This document shows positions 1 to 6,900 of a stretch of DNA of 7,484 bases, one piece after another. The position numbers and the translations under genes are program-made. Where the stretch lies: NCBI GenBank assembly GCA_023255355.1, contig JALRIU010000032.1:1-7484 (forward strand). The letters are read 5' to 3'. Below the pieces are notes generated by a model. The model was not told the DNA's origin, did no database searches, and was given only the letters and a program-made list of their open reading frames with translations. The DNA is from Pseudomonadales bacterium (GTDB lineage Bacteria; Pseudomonadota; Gammaproteobacteria; Pseudomonadales; JAHEIH01). Numbering within the stretch: position 1 is the stretch's first letter; every line of letters begins with the position of its first letter.

Positions 1-291
1 GTCTTTGCCCTCTTCGCTGGCGATAACTAATAAGGCTGACACCTGTTGCTTAATGCTCGCCAGTAAGTCACCACGGCCGCTGTTTATCGACTTTCGCCCA
101 AAGTTAATCCGGTCAGGATAGGATGGATGCGCCCCCACAACAACCTGATATTTTTTTGCCAAGCTTAGCGTGGCACGCATGGAGTGTTCATCACCAGCAT
201 GGCCACCACATGCGATATTAGCCATATCAATCAGCGGCATAAGATCAGCATCAAACGCCATACCCTCACCGAGATCAGCGTTTAATTTCAT
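1..291 (-). CDS. pxpA: 5-oxoprolinase subunit A (LamB/YcsF family), N-terminal part, cut by the window edge
   Basis: The 97 residues seen here begin MKLNADLGEG and carry the LamB/YcsF hallmarks: NADLGEG near residues 4-10, ANIACGGHAGD at about 24-34, and VGAHPSYPD at about 52-60 followed by INFGRK. Members of this family that have been characterised act with PxpB and PxpC in the ATP-dependent cleavage of 5-oxoproline (pyroglutamate) to glutamate in the cytoplasm. The full protein is usually about 245-255 residues, so roughly 60% lies beyond the left edge. The ATG overlaps the recJ TGA in an ATGA arrangement and has only a weak Shine-Dalgarno-like TGGA about ten bases upstream, which suggests translational coupling to recJ. 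One detail differs from Escherichia coli PxpA: CGGHAGD replaces CGFHAGD. Family membership is secure. The exact substrate is inferred, because pxpB and pxpC are not in view. Confidence 0.88.
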   Translation of the reverse strand, partial: MKLNADLGEGMAFDADLMPLIDMANIACGGHAGDEHSMRATLSLAKKYQVVVGAHPSYPDRINFGRKSINSGRGDLLASIKQQVSALLVIASEEGKD

Positions 292-2018
292 GCTAGCAAT
301 TCCATGTGATGAATCATCAATTGCACGCTTTCAACTCCTCTAAAATAGTTTACGTCTAAACTATATACCACATGCACACGAGATTCTTCAGGAGCGGGCC
401 ATTGCGTAACATCTACATTAAATGCAATACCATCGAGACAATGGCTGATATCCTCGCAAGGCGCCAACAAGCATTTTAAATGCTTACCACCAACAATACG
501 TTGCTGTAAAAAAATAAACTCTCCGTCAAAAACGGGCTCAGGAAAAGCCTGACCCCATGGGCCTGCGTCGCGAAGTTTCTGGGCAAATCCAATATCGAGG
601 TGCGATTTATGCAACTCACCATCCGAGTATATAATTGCGTCTAATGCGCTATCATCTAATTTTTCGGCAGCAATCAATTCGAATGCTTCACAAAACTCCT
701 GGAAGGAAGTCTCAGCAATAGTTAGACCTGCAGCCATGGCGTGACCGCCAAATTTTTGCAAAAGATGCGGGTATCGGGTCGCTAGTTCATCAAGAGCATC
801 GCGTAAATGAAAACCCGCAATTGATCGACCAGATGCCTTTAACTGCCCTTCATCGCCAGGCGCAAAAATAAGGCATGGGCGATGGTACTTTTCCTTAATT
901 CGAGATGCCAAAATACCAATAACACCTTGATGCCAGGAAGAATCAGCTAAGCAAATCGTGCATCCAATTGAAGAGGCCTGCTCCATTTTTTGCAGTACAA
1001 TCTCTGCTTCTTGCTGCATACTGGCTTCAATCGCTCGCCTATCTAGGTTGAAGTCATTCAGCATACCTGCCAATTGATAGGCTCGATTAGGATCATTTTC
1101 TAGCAAACACTGGATACCAATACTCATATCATCCAAGCGACCCGCGGCGTTCAAACGCGGCCCAATGGCGAAGCCTATATCGCTGGCAGACACTCTCTCT
1201 TGATCTCGATTGGCAACTCGTAACAAGGCACTTATACCTGGCCTACAGCGTCCTGCTCGAATTCGCATTAGACCTTGCTGAACCAGAATCCGGTTATTGT
1301 GATCTAAGGGAACAACATCGGCGACCGTACCAAGTGCAACTAAATCCAAAAATTCAGCTAGATTCGGCTCATTACGCCCTGCAAAGTGACCAAGCTCTCG
1401 CAAGTTGCTGCGAACTGCCAACATAAGATAAAAGATAACACCAACGCCCGCTATACCCTTACTTTCAAAGGCACATCCTGGTTGATTGGGGTTAACGATA
1501 GCCGCAGCAGCTGGCAATTTTTCTCCGGGCAAATGGTGATCAGTGACCACGACTTTACAACCTAGAGCATTTGCTCTTTCGACACCATCAATACTCGCAA
1601 TACCGTTGTCTACCGTGATAATTAAATCGGGGGAATACTGCATGGCAAGGTCGACAATTTGAGGGGTCAAACCATAACCATACTCAAACCTATTAGGTAC
1701 CAAAAAATCAACCCACGAAGCACCCATTGCACGCAAACACAATAATGATAAGGTGCAACTGGTTGCGCCATCCGCATCAAAATCTCCGACAACTAGCATA
1801 CGCTGCTGATTTTGAATGGCATTGGCTAAAATCGAACCGGCTAATTCAATGTCTTTTAAATCATTGGGCGACAGAAGTTTTGAAAGAGAGGTATCTAATT
1901 GAGATTCAGAGATAATACCGCGGGCAGCGTATATCGCTGCCAATACTGGCGGCACAGATGAAAATGCCTCCGTTGAAGCGACCGAACGACGTTGGATGCG
2001 CTTCTCAACGGAGGCCAC
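288..2018 (-). CDS. recJ: Single-stranded-DNA-specific exonuclease RecJ
   Basis: This 576-residue protein matches the length of E. coli RecJ (577). RecJ is a cytoplasmic 5'-3' single-strand exonuclease that works in RecF-pathway recombination, mismatch repair and base excision repair. The DHH phosphoesterase core is intact: DFDADGA at residues 79-85, TVDNG at 135-139, TDHH at 159-162, GTVADVVPL at 230-238 and GPRLNAAGRLDD at 286-297. The DHHA1 part includes SGRS at 396-399 and GGHAMAAGL at 424-432. The C-terminal portion, from about 460, corresponds to the OB-fold DNA-binding region. The start is GTG, five bases after the thrC stop, with AAGG eight bases upstream. The early RIQRRSV segment aligns with the N-terminus of known RecJ proteins, and the first internal Met (74) would remove sequence before motif I, so GTG is preferred. 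No promoter is visible, so it is probably cotranscribed with hom-thrC. The stop overlaps the start of pxpA. Confidence 0.96.
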   Translation of the reverse strand: MASVEKRIQRRSVASTEAFSSVPPVLAAIYAARGIISESQLDTSLSKLLSPNDLKDIELAGSILANAIQNQQRMLVVGDFDADGATSCTLSLLCLRAMGASWVDFLVPNRFEYGYGLTPQIVDLAMQYSPDLIITVDNGIASIDGVERANALGCKVVVTDHHLPGEKLPAAAAIVNPNQPGCAFESKGIAGVGVIFYLMLAVRSNLRELGHFAGRNEPNLAEFLDLVALGTVADVVPLDHNNRILVQQGLMRIRAGRCRPGISALLRVANRDQERVSASDIGFAIGPRLNAAGRLDDMSIGIQCLLENDPNRAYQLAGMLNDFNLDRRAIEASMQQEAEIVLQKMEQASSIGCTICLADSSWHQGVIGILASRIKEKYHRPCLIFAPGDEGQLKASGRSIAGFHLRDALDELATRYPHLLQKFGGHAMAAGLTIAETSFQEFCEAFELIAAEKLDDSALDAIIYSDGELHKSHLDIGFAQKLRDAGPWGQAFPEPVFDGEFIFLQQRIVGGKHLKCLLAPCEDISHCLDGIAFNVDVTQWPAPEESRVHVVYSLDVNYFRGVESVQLMIHHMELLA

Positions 2019-2023
2019 AAGCC

Positions 2024-3421
2024 CTACCTTACCACCTGGGCATCGATAAAGGCCTGGATCTGAGGAAGATCCTTAGGCAACACCGTACAACGTTCTTCTC
2101 GCTCGAAAAGATCTGCCATGTGCAAAGGCAAAGCTGGCTCATTCTCTTGACCCGACTTAATAATCGCCTCAGGGAACTTGGCTGGATGAGCTGTAGCTAA
2201 AGTGATCATAGGGACCGTTTTATCACGCCAACATTCACGGGCAGCTTTTACGCCAATCGCTGAGTGCGGATCAAGTAAGTATTCTGAAGCAGCGAACACC
2301 TCGGCAATGGTCTCAACGGTGACATCGTCATTTACTGCAAAAGAATCAAAATGCTCACGCAAACGGGCAAAAGACTCTTCATCAATAGAGAGGGATTCAG
2401 TGCGACTACGCGCCATAAAACTATCAATTGCTGGCGCGTTACGATCATGTGCTTCGAACAATGCACGCTCGAAATTACTGGATACCATAATATCCATACT
2501 TGGCGACAAGGTATGTTCTAGCTGGTGTTTCTCATAATGATTAGAGCTCATAAAACGATGCAAAATATCGTTACGGTTAGTAGCGATAACTAACTGATCT
2601 ACAGGAAGACCCATTTTCTTAGCCAAAAAACCTGCGTAAATATCGCCAAAGTTACCTGTTGGAACAGAAAAAGAAACTTTGCGGTGCGGTGCACCCACGG
2701 CCAAACCAGCATAGAAATAATAAACGATCTGAGCCATGATTCGCGCCCAGTTGATGGAATTAACAGCCACCAATTGGCGCCCTTCTGGCAAAAATGATTG
2801 ATCAGCAAAGCTTTGCTTGACCATTTCTTGGCAATCGTCAAAGTTGCCTACTACAGCAATATTATGAACCTTTGGCGAAATCACGGAGGTCATTTGCTTG
2901 CGCTGCACATCAGATACACGTTGATGCGGATGCAAAATAAAGATATCGATATTTTCACAACGACGACATCCTTCGATGGCCGCTGAACCGGTATCACCTG
3001 AAGTCGCTCCCATAATGACAACCTTTTGATCGCGCTTGATTAAGACATAATCAAGTAAACGACCCAGAAGCTGAAGCGCAAAGTCTTTAAAAGCGAGCGT
3101 TGGTCCATGGAACAACTCTAACAACCACTCGTTATGGCCGAGTTGCACGACAGGCGCAACTGCAGGATGCCTAAAATCAGAGTAAGCATCATCAATAATC
3201 GCTTTCAAATCATCATCAGGGATTGCACCATCAACAAACGGTGTAATAATTTTTAAGGCCAGTTCTGGATAGCTTAAACTAGACCAACTCGCAATTTCTT
3301 GCTGACTGTACTGGGGCAAGGTCTCGGGCACATATAGACCACCGTCGCTTGCCAAACCGGTTAACATGACCTCTTCAAAACCAAGAACAGGCGCTTTTCC
3401 ACGGGTACTAATATATTTCAC
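2024..3421 (-). CDS. thrC: Threonine synthase
   Basis: This pyridoxal-phosphate enzyme turns O-phosphohomoserine into threonine, the last step of the pathway. With the GTG start chosen here it has 465 residues, the size of the longer Pseudomonas/yeast-type threonine synthases rather than the roughly 428-residue E. coli type. Numbering from that start, ISTRGKAP lies at 4-11, the PLP-binding lysine is expected to be K112 in HGPTLAFKDFALQ, GATSGDTGSA lies at 138-147, NSINWAR at 221-227, and the phosphate-binding VPTGNFGD at 253-260. An in-frame TTG at 3460 would add 13 residues (MKVWPVKAVVGEK) and overlap hom. I reject it because the GTG has a good AGGTGA ribosome binding site and because known homologues begin directly with M(K/R)YISTRG. 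The gene follows hom by 19 bases and precedes recJ by five, so it is almost certainly in the same transcript. Confidence 0.95.
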   Translation of the reverse strand: MKYISTRGKAPVLGFEEVMLTGLASDGGLYVPETLPQYSQQEIASWSSLSYPELALKIITPFVDGAIPDDDLKAIIDDAYSDFRHPAVAPVVQLGHNEWLLELFHGPTLAFKDFALQLLGRLLDYVLIKRDQKVVIMGATSGDTGSAAIEGCRRCENIDIFILHPHQRVSDVQRKQMTSVISPKVHNIAVVGNFDDCQEMVKQSFADQSFLPEGRQLVAVNSINWARIMAQIVYYFYAGLAVGAPHRKVSFSVPTGNFGDIYAGFLAKKMGLPVDQLVIATNRNDILHRFMSSNHYEKHQLEHTLSPSMDIMVSSNFERALFEAHDRNAPAIDSFMARSRTESLSIDEESFARLREHFDSFAVNDDVTVETIAEVFAASEYLLDPHSAIGVKAARECWRDKTVPMITLATAHPAKFPEAIIKSGQENEPALPLHMADLFEREERCTVLPKDLPQIQAFIDAQVVR

Positions 3422-3425
3422 TTTT

Positions 3426-3431
3426 TCACCT
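3426..3431 (-). promoter_or_regulatory. Ribosome binding site that fixes the thrC start
   Basis: The minus strand reads AGGTGA, then four bases, then GTG AAA TAT (M-K-Y-I-S-T-R-G). The site lies inside the 19-base hom-thrC gap. It supports initiation at 3421 rather than at the upstream in-frame TTG (3460), which lies inside the hom coding sequence. Confidence 0.7.
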
Positions 3432-3440
3432 ACAACCGCT

Positions 3441-4730
3441 TTAACCGGCCAAACTTTCAACGCGAATCCTAACTACAGGTCGCTGTACAAATTCAAATGA
3501 TTCAATTGCCTCAACTGCAGCCATTAATTTGGCTTCTTGGGTAATATTGGTCAACAAAATAATCGGCACATGCTTTTCATCATCTGGCGCTTCTTTTTGG
3601 ATCAATGCTTCGATACTAATACCATGACGGCTCAATACTGATGCTATCTCAGATAAAACGCCGGCCTTATCTTCGGCAGAAATACGCAAGTAGTAAGATG
3701 TTTCAACCTCTTCAATGGGGAGAATTCGTTGCGAAGATACTTCACCTTCTGCAAACCCCATCATTGGAATACTATTACCACGCGCTATATCAACGATATC
3801 TGCAATCACCGCCGAGGCAGTCGCCTCAGAACCAGCGCCGGCACCATAGTAGAGTGTTGGACCAGCGGCATCACCATTGAGCAGCACCGCATTCATAACG
3901 CCATTAACATTAGCAATTAAGCGCTTAGCAGGAATCAAGGTGGGATGAACTCGTAACTCAATGCCGCCCTTGCTCTTTCTTGCAATACCTAAATGCTTAA
4001 TGCGATAACCAAGTTCTTCAGCATAGGTCACATCTTGAGCATCAATTTTTGAAATACCCTCGGTATATGCCTTGTTAAATCGAAATGGCATGCCAAAAGC
4101 CAACGAAGCAAGAATAACGAGCTTATGACAAGCATCTATGCCTTCAACATCAAACGTTGGGTCTGCCTCTGCATAGCCCAATGCTTGAGCTTCAGCTAAA
4201 ACATCAGCAAACGCACGACCTTTGTCGCGCATTTCAGACAAGATAAAATTACCAGTGCCATTAATAATTCCTGCCAGCCACTTAATATCATTAGCTGCAA
4301 CACCTTCACGCACAGCCTTGATAATAGGAATTCCTCCAGCAACTGCGGCCTCAAAGGCTACGGTCACGCCATTCGCTGCGGCAAGGGGTAAAATTTCATT
4401 GCCATGCAATGCGATCAATGCCTTGTTTGCAGTGACAACATGTTTACCGTTATTAATAGCCTCAATCACCAAGTCTTTGGCTACCGTGGTACCACCAATA
4501 AGCTCTACAACAACATCAACATTACTATCACGAACCACATCAAAAATATCTCGTGATACTTTAATACCTGACACATCACAATTTGGATTGTCACGACGCG
4601 CACCGATATGCACAATCTCAATTGCGACACCAGCACGGCCAGAAATAATTGCAGCATTTCGGCGAATGACATTAACAGTGCCACTACCCACGGTGCCCAG
4701 ACCGCAAATACCTACTTTCAAGGTTGTCAA
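3441..4730 (-). CDS. hom: Homoserine dehydrogenase, monofunctional with C-terminal ACT domain
   Basis: This enzyme reduces aspartate 4-semialdehyde to homoserine with NAD(P)H, at the branch to threonine, methionine and isoleucine. The 429 residues show a Rossmann nucleotide-binding loop, GICGLGTVGSG, at 7-17, then VTANKALI at 99-106, NGTGNF at 157-162 and the family signature AEADPTFDVEGIDACHK at 187-203. By comparison with E. coli homoserine dehydrogenase, E188, D199 and K203 are the likely catalytic and substrate-binding residues. Residues about 346-425 form an ACT domain (YYLRISAEDKAGVLSEIASVL), the usual seat of threonine feedback inhibition. No aspartokinase is fused to it. The start is TTG, giving MTTLKVGICG, with GAGGA seven bases upstream; no ATG gives a sensible N-terminus. 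A 92-base gap separates it from dsbC and 19 bases separate it from thrC, forming a hom-thrC pair. Confidence 0.96.
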   Translation of the reverse strand: MTTLKVGICGLGTVGSGTVNVIRRNAAIISGRAGVAIEIVHIGARRDNPNCDVSGIKVSRDIFDVVRDSNVDVVVELIGGTTVAKDLVIEAINNGKHVVTANKALIALHGNEILPLAAANGVTVAFEAAVAGGIPIIKAVREGVAANDIKWLAGIINGTGNFILSEMRDKGRAFADVLAEAQALGYAEADPTFDVEGIDACHKLVILASLAFGMPFRFNKAYTEGISKIDAQDVTYAEELGYRIKHLGIARKSKGGIELRVHPTLIPAKRLIANVNGVMNAVLLNGDAAGPTLYYGAGAGSEATASAVIADIVDIARGNSIPMMGFAEGEVSSQRILPIEEVETSYYLRISAEDKAGVLSEIASVLSRHGISIEALIQKEAPDDEKHVPIILLTNITQEAKLMAAVEAIESFEFVQRPVVRIRVESLAG

Positions 4731-4737
4731 AAGAATA

Positions 4738-4742
4738 TCCTC
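4738..4742 (-). promoter_or_regulatory. Ribosome binding site for the TTG start of hom
   Basis: The minus strand reads GAGGA, seven bases, then TTG ACA ACC TTG AAA. The good complementarity and spacing justify a TTG start at 4730 instead of the weaker in-frame TTG three codons later. Confidence 0.65.
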
Positions 4743-4768
4743 AATCGGAAAGACTGTAAAAGGGCAGT

Positions 4769-4798
4769 ATTTTACGCTGTTTTGCCCCTAATTTGAAA
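4769..4798 (-). promoter_or_regulatory. Candidate sigma70-type promoter for hom-thrC-recJ
   Basis: On the minus strand, TTTCAA (4798-4793) is followed after 18 bases by TAAAAT (4774-4769). The -10 element matches five of six consensus bases, but the -35 matches only three. Transcription would start near 4762 and leave a leader of about 30 bases before the hom TTG. The position makes biological sense, at the largest gap in the xerD-to-pxpA series, but the match is by eye only. A second -35/-10-like pair nearby (4732-4760) sits too close to the start codon to serve hom. Confidence 0.35.
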
Positions 4799-4810
4799 CA
4801 CATTTAGGGC
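4784..4810 (-). repeat. Imperfect inverted repeat in the dsbC-hom gap
   Basis: The minus strand carries GCCCTAA and, 12 bases later, TTAGGGGC, which can pair as CCCTAA/TTAGGG with an outer G-C pair across a one-base bulge. It begins 12 bases after the dsbC stop and covers the -35 of the candidate hom promoter. No U-tract follows the hairpin, so it is not a standard terminator. It could be an operator, an mRNA 3'-end structure or chance. Confidence 0.35.
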
Positions 4811-4822
4811 TTTAAACGCACC

Positions 4823-5539
4823 TCACAAGCCCAATTCGCGCGCCAATCGATCGGCAGGTAAATAACCAGGAATGAGCCGTCCCTCAGCAGTAACAATTGC
4901 AGGAGTTCCAGTCACGCCCATTTCCCCACCCAGAGCATACTGCTGAGCAACCAAGTTACTAGGACATGTCTCCAGAGAAACGTTTTCACGACGTTTAAAC
5001 TTTGTAAGTGTTAACTGTCTATCTTTGGAACACCACACAGTTTGTAGTTTTTTAGCTGTTTCACCATTAACACCAGAACGCGGATAAGCCAAATAACGCA
5101 CGGTAATACCTAGCTCATTAATGTCATCAATCTCCTGATGTAATTTTTGGCAATACCCGCAGTCAACATCGGTGAACACATGAATTACAGACTTTTCTTC
5201 ACCAATTGCTTTAAATTCAATGGTGTCCTCAGGTCTAATATTAGCCAACAATGCCTTGCGACCAACATTTAGCTTCTGCTCACTTAAATTGACAAAATTA
5301 CCATTTTGAATTTGAAACATCTGCCCTAGTACAAAATAGCTACCATCCTCAGAGGCGAAAAGGGTTTCGCCATTGCTAAGCTGAACTTCGTATACGCCTT
5401 TAATTGGCGATTCAACGACATCTGCTATAGGTAAATTTGGACTAATTGCTTTCAGATTTGCAGCGATTTTGTCGCTTTGTGCAAAACATACAGAAGTAAA
5501 AAACGTAACAATAAAAAACAATGGAACAGATAAATTCAT
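4823..5539 (-). CDS. dsbC: Thiol:disulfide interchange protein DsbC (periplasmic disulfide isomerase)
   Basis: DsbC reshuffles wrong disulfide bonds in periplasmic proteins and is kept reduced by the membrane protein DsbD. The 238 residues start with a signal peptide (hydrophobic stretch at about 4-17, likely cleaved after A20 in VCFA-QSD), giving a mature protein of about 218, close to E. coli DsbC (216). The N-terminal dimerisation region covers about 21-80. The thioredoxin-like catalytic domain follows with the active site CGYC at 127-130, the cis-proline loop TGTP at 210-213, and a second cysteine pair, C170 and C192, as in E. coli DsbC. A further cysteine, C18, lies in the signal peptide. 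The ATG has a Shine-Dalgarno AGAGGA, which overlaps the xerD stop codon, and only eight bases separate the two genes, indicating cotranscription with xerD. Confidence 0.95.
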   Translation of the reverse strand: MNLSVPLFFIVTFFTSVCFAQSDKIAANLKAISPNLPIADVVESPIKGVYEVQLSNGETLFASEDGSYFVLGQMFQIQNGNFVNLSEQKLNVGRKALLANIRPEDTIEFKAIGEEKSVIHVFTDVDCGYCQKLHQEIDDINELGITVRYLAYPRSGVNGETAKKLQTVWCSKDRQLTLTKFKRRENVSLETCPSNLVAQQYALGGEMGVTGTPAIVTAEGRLIPGYLPADRLARELGL

Positions 5540-5547
5540 ATAATCCT

Positions 5548-6444
5548 CTAACCGCGTGGATGGTGACTACGGTGCAAATCCTTCATACGTTGACGGGCAA
5601 CGTGCGTGTAAATCTGGGTGGTCGATAGATCGCTGTGACCTAGCAGCAATTGTACCACACGTAAATCAGCACCATGATTTACTAAATGCGTTGCAAAGGC
5701 ATGCCTTACTGTGTGAGGCGATAATGCCTTATTGATATTGGCCCGCTTAGCATATTCCTTGATACGATACCAAAAGGTTTGTCGGGTCATAGTTGTTCCC
5801 CTTTTACTGGGAAAAACCACATCAGACGCCAAACCATGCACCAAACGAGGCCGACAATTTGCAATATAACGTTCGTACCACCAAAGTGCCTCTTCACCCA
5901 TTGGTACTTGACGCTCTTTACCCCCTTTGCCAGACACCCTAATAACGCCCTGCTGAGTATTGATTTCATAGAGCTTCAGCCCCACCAACTCACTCACCCT
6001 AAGTCCGCAAGCATAGAGGATCTCTAGCATTGCTCGATCGCGCATTTCTATTGGCAGTTCGACATTTGGCGCCGATAGTAAGTGCTCTACGTCTTGTTCA
6101 CTTAAAGTTGTGGGTAGTTTTCGGCCTAATTTTGGTGAATCGAGCAAAAGACTAGGATCTTCGACAATTCTACCCTCTCGCAACAACCACTGGTATAACC
6201 CCCTCACACTAGACAGCGCTCTTGCGGTAGATCTTGCTTTTAGTCCACGCTGCTGTAAGTGAGCCATGTATCCTAATAAATCAGCCACCTGCAAAGTTTG
6301 AATAGCAAGCCCTTTTGATTGCGACCATTGATCTAAAGCCTCAAGATCTAGGCGATATGATTGCAGAGTATTTTCACGCAACCCTTTTTCCATCCAAAGT
6401 GCATCAACATAGCGCTCAATGAGCGGCGAAGGTTCAAATGACAA
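5548..6444 (-). CDS. xerD: Site-specific tyrosine recombinase XerD
   Basis: XerD acts with XerC at the chromosomal dif site, under FtsK control at the septum, to resolve chromosome dimers. The 298 residues equal the length of E. coli XerD. The N-terminal core-binding domain covers about 1-105 (ALWMEKGLRENTLQSYRLDL). The catalytic domain holds all the expected residues: R149 in GLRVSEL, K173 in GKGGKER, H244 and R247 in SPHTVRHAFATH, H270 in LLGHSDL, and the nucleophile Y279 in QIYTHV. The tail HRSHHPRG resembles the XerD C-terminus, which favours XerD over XerC or an integrase, as does the dsbC neighbour. The start is TTG with GGAG five bases upstream. An ATG at 6449 is out of frame. The rplS terminator ends just upstream, so it is unclear where its transcript begins. 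Confidence 0.95.
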   Translation of the reverse strand: MSFEPSPLIERYVDALWMEKGLRENTLQSYRLDLEALDQWSQSKGLAIQTLQVADLLGYMAHLQQRGLKARSTARALSSVRGLYQWLLREGRIVEDPSLLLDSPKLGRKLPTTLSEQDVEHLLSAPNVELPIEMRDRAMLEILYACGLRVSELVGLKLYEINTQQGVIRVSGKGGKERQVPMGEEALWWYERYIANCRPRLVHGLASDVVFPSKRGTTMTRQTFWYRIKEYAKRANINKALSPHTVRHAFATHLVNHGADLRVVQLLLGHSDLSTTQIYTHVARQRMKDLHRSHHPRG

Positions 6445-6449
6445 AACAT

Positions 6450-6453
6450 CTCC
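6450..6453 (-). promoter_or_regulatory. Ribosome binding site for the TTG start of xerD
   Basis: GGAG on the minus strand lies five bases before TTG TCA TTT GAA. It directly follows the U-tract of the rplS terminator, so terminator and translation start are packed together. The 298-residue product from this TTG matches XerD length, supporting the choice. Confidence 0.6.
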
Positions 6454-6486
6454 AAAAAAATAAGGCAGTCAATCGACTGCCTTATT
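6454..6486 (-). terminator. Rho-independent terminator after rplS
   Basis: On the minus strand a perfect 12-base-pair stem, AATAAGGCAGTC with GACTGCCTTATT, closes a four-base loop (GATT). It runs into seven T residues, two of which belong to the stem. It lies 51 bases past the rplS stop and is the textbook form of an intrinsic terminator. It most likely ends the trmD-rplS transcript. Its T-run ends at the xerD ribosome binding site. Confidence 0.92.
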
Positions 6487-6537
6487 CTAGGGGCTTTTTT
6501 TGCGCCTGGCGAGCAATTAGCTGGCCAAATAAAGAAA

Positions 6538-6900
6538 CTAGTTCTTAACAGAAAGCTTCTCTTTGATACGCGCAGCTTTACCACTCAAATCACGGAGGTA
6601 GTAAAGTTTAGCTTGACGAACATCACCACGACGCTTGACGCTAATGCTGTCAACTAATGGGCTGTATGTCTGGAAAGTACGCTCTACACCAACACCGTGA
6701 GAAATTTTACGCACAGTAAAAGCTGAGTTCAAACCACGGTTGCGGATACCGATAACAACGCCTTCGAACGCCTGTAGACGCTCACGGTTGCCTTCTTTAA
6801 CTTTTACTTGAACAACAACAGTGTCACCTGGTGCAAACGCAGGGATTTCTTTGTTGATCTGCTCTTTTTCGAGTTCCGCGATAATTTTGTTCGCGCTCAT
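6538..6900 (-). CDS. rplS: Large-subunit ribosomal protein L19
   Basis: L19 is a 50S protein located at the interface with the 30S subunit. The 120 residues (E. coli L19 has 115) follow the family along the whole length: PAFAPGDTVVVQVKVKEG at 20-37, RLQAFEGVVIGIRNRGLNSAFTVRKIS at 41-67, GVERTFQTYSP at 71-81, VDSISVKRRGDVRQAKLYYLR at 83-103, and the basic tail GKAARIKEKL. The ATG start has AGGAG six bases upstream. The gene lies downstream of trmD, as in the rpsP-rimM-trmD-rplS operon, and is followed by a strong terminator. The 136-base leader before it is longer than I would expect inside this operon and holds two small hairpins. Confidence 0.97.
   Translation of the reverse strand: MSANKIIAELEKEQINKEIPAFAPGDTVVVQVKVKEGNRERLQAFEGVVIGIRNRGLNSAFTVRKISHGVGVERTFQTYSPLVDSISVKRRGDVRQAKLYYLRDLSGKAARIKEKLSVKN

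Noticed and set aside
2202..2537. 111-codon open frame on the plus strand, antisense to thrC
   Set aside because: It is opposite conserved thrC sequence, with no recognisable domain or neighbouring plus-strand gene to support expression.
4732..4760. Promoter-like pair TTTACA-17-TATTCT on the minus strand just before hom
   Set aside because: The match is respectable, but the -10 element ends at the hom TTG, so transcription would begin inside codon two or three and miss the ribosome binding site and start codon.
4222..4791. 189-codon open frame on the plus strand, antisense to hom
   Set aside because: It lies almost wholly opposite a strongly conserved hom gene, its product is a low-complexity Ser/Thr/Ile/Pro/Ala-rich string without recognisable motifs, and it is what an antisense frame of hom codons would give.
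4731..4822. Threonine-type leader peptide attenuator before hom
   Set aside because: There is no short frame rich in Thr or Ile codons and no terminator with a T-run in the 92-base gap.
5480..5539. DsbC as a lipoprotein because of Cys18 in the signal peptide
   Set aside because: The residues before Cys18 (T-S-V) do not fit a lipobox, and VCFA-QSD is a good signal peptidase I site.
6447..6449. ATG just upstream of the xerD TTG as an alternative start
   Set aside because: It is out of frame with xerD and lies only one base-run from the GGAG, too close for normal initiation.
6348..6584. 78-codon minus-strand frame spanning the rplS-xerD gap
   Set aside because: It overlaps the ends of rplS and xerD in another frame and reads straight through the strong terminator hairpin; no family resemblance.
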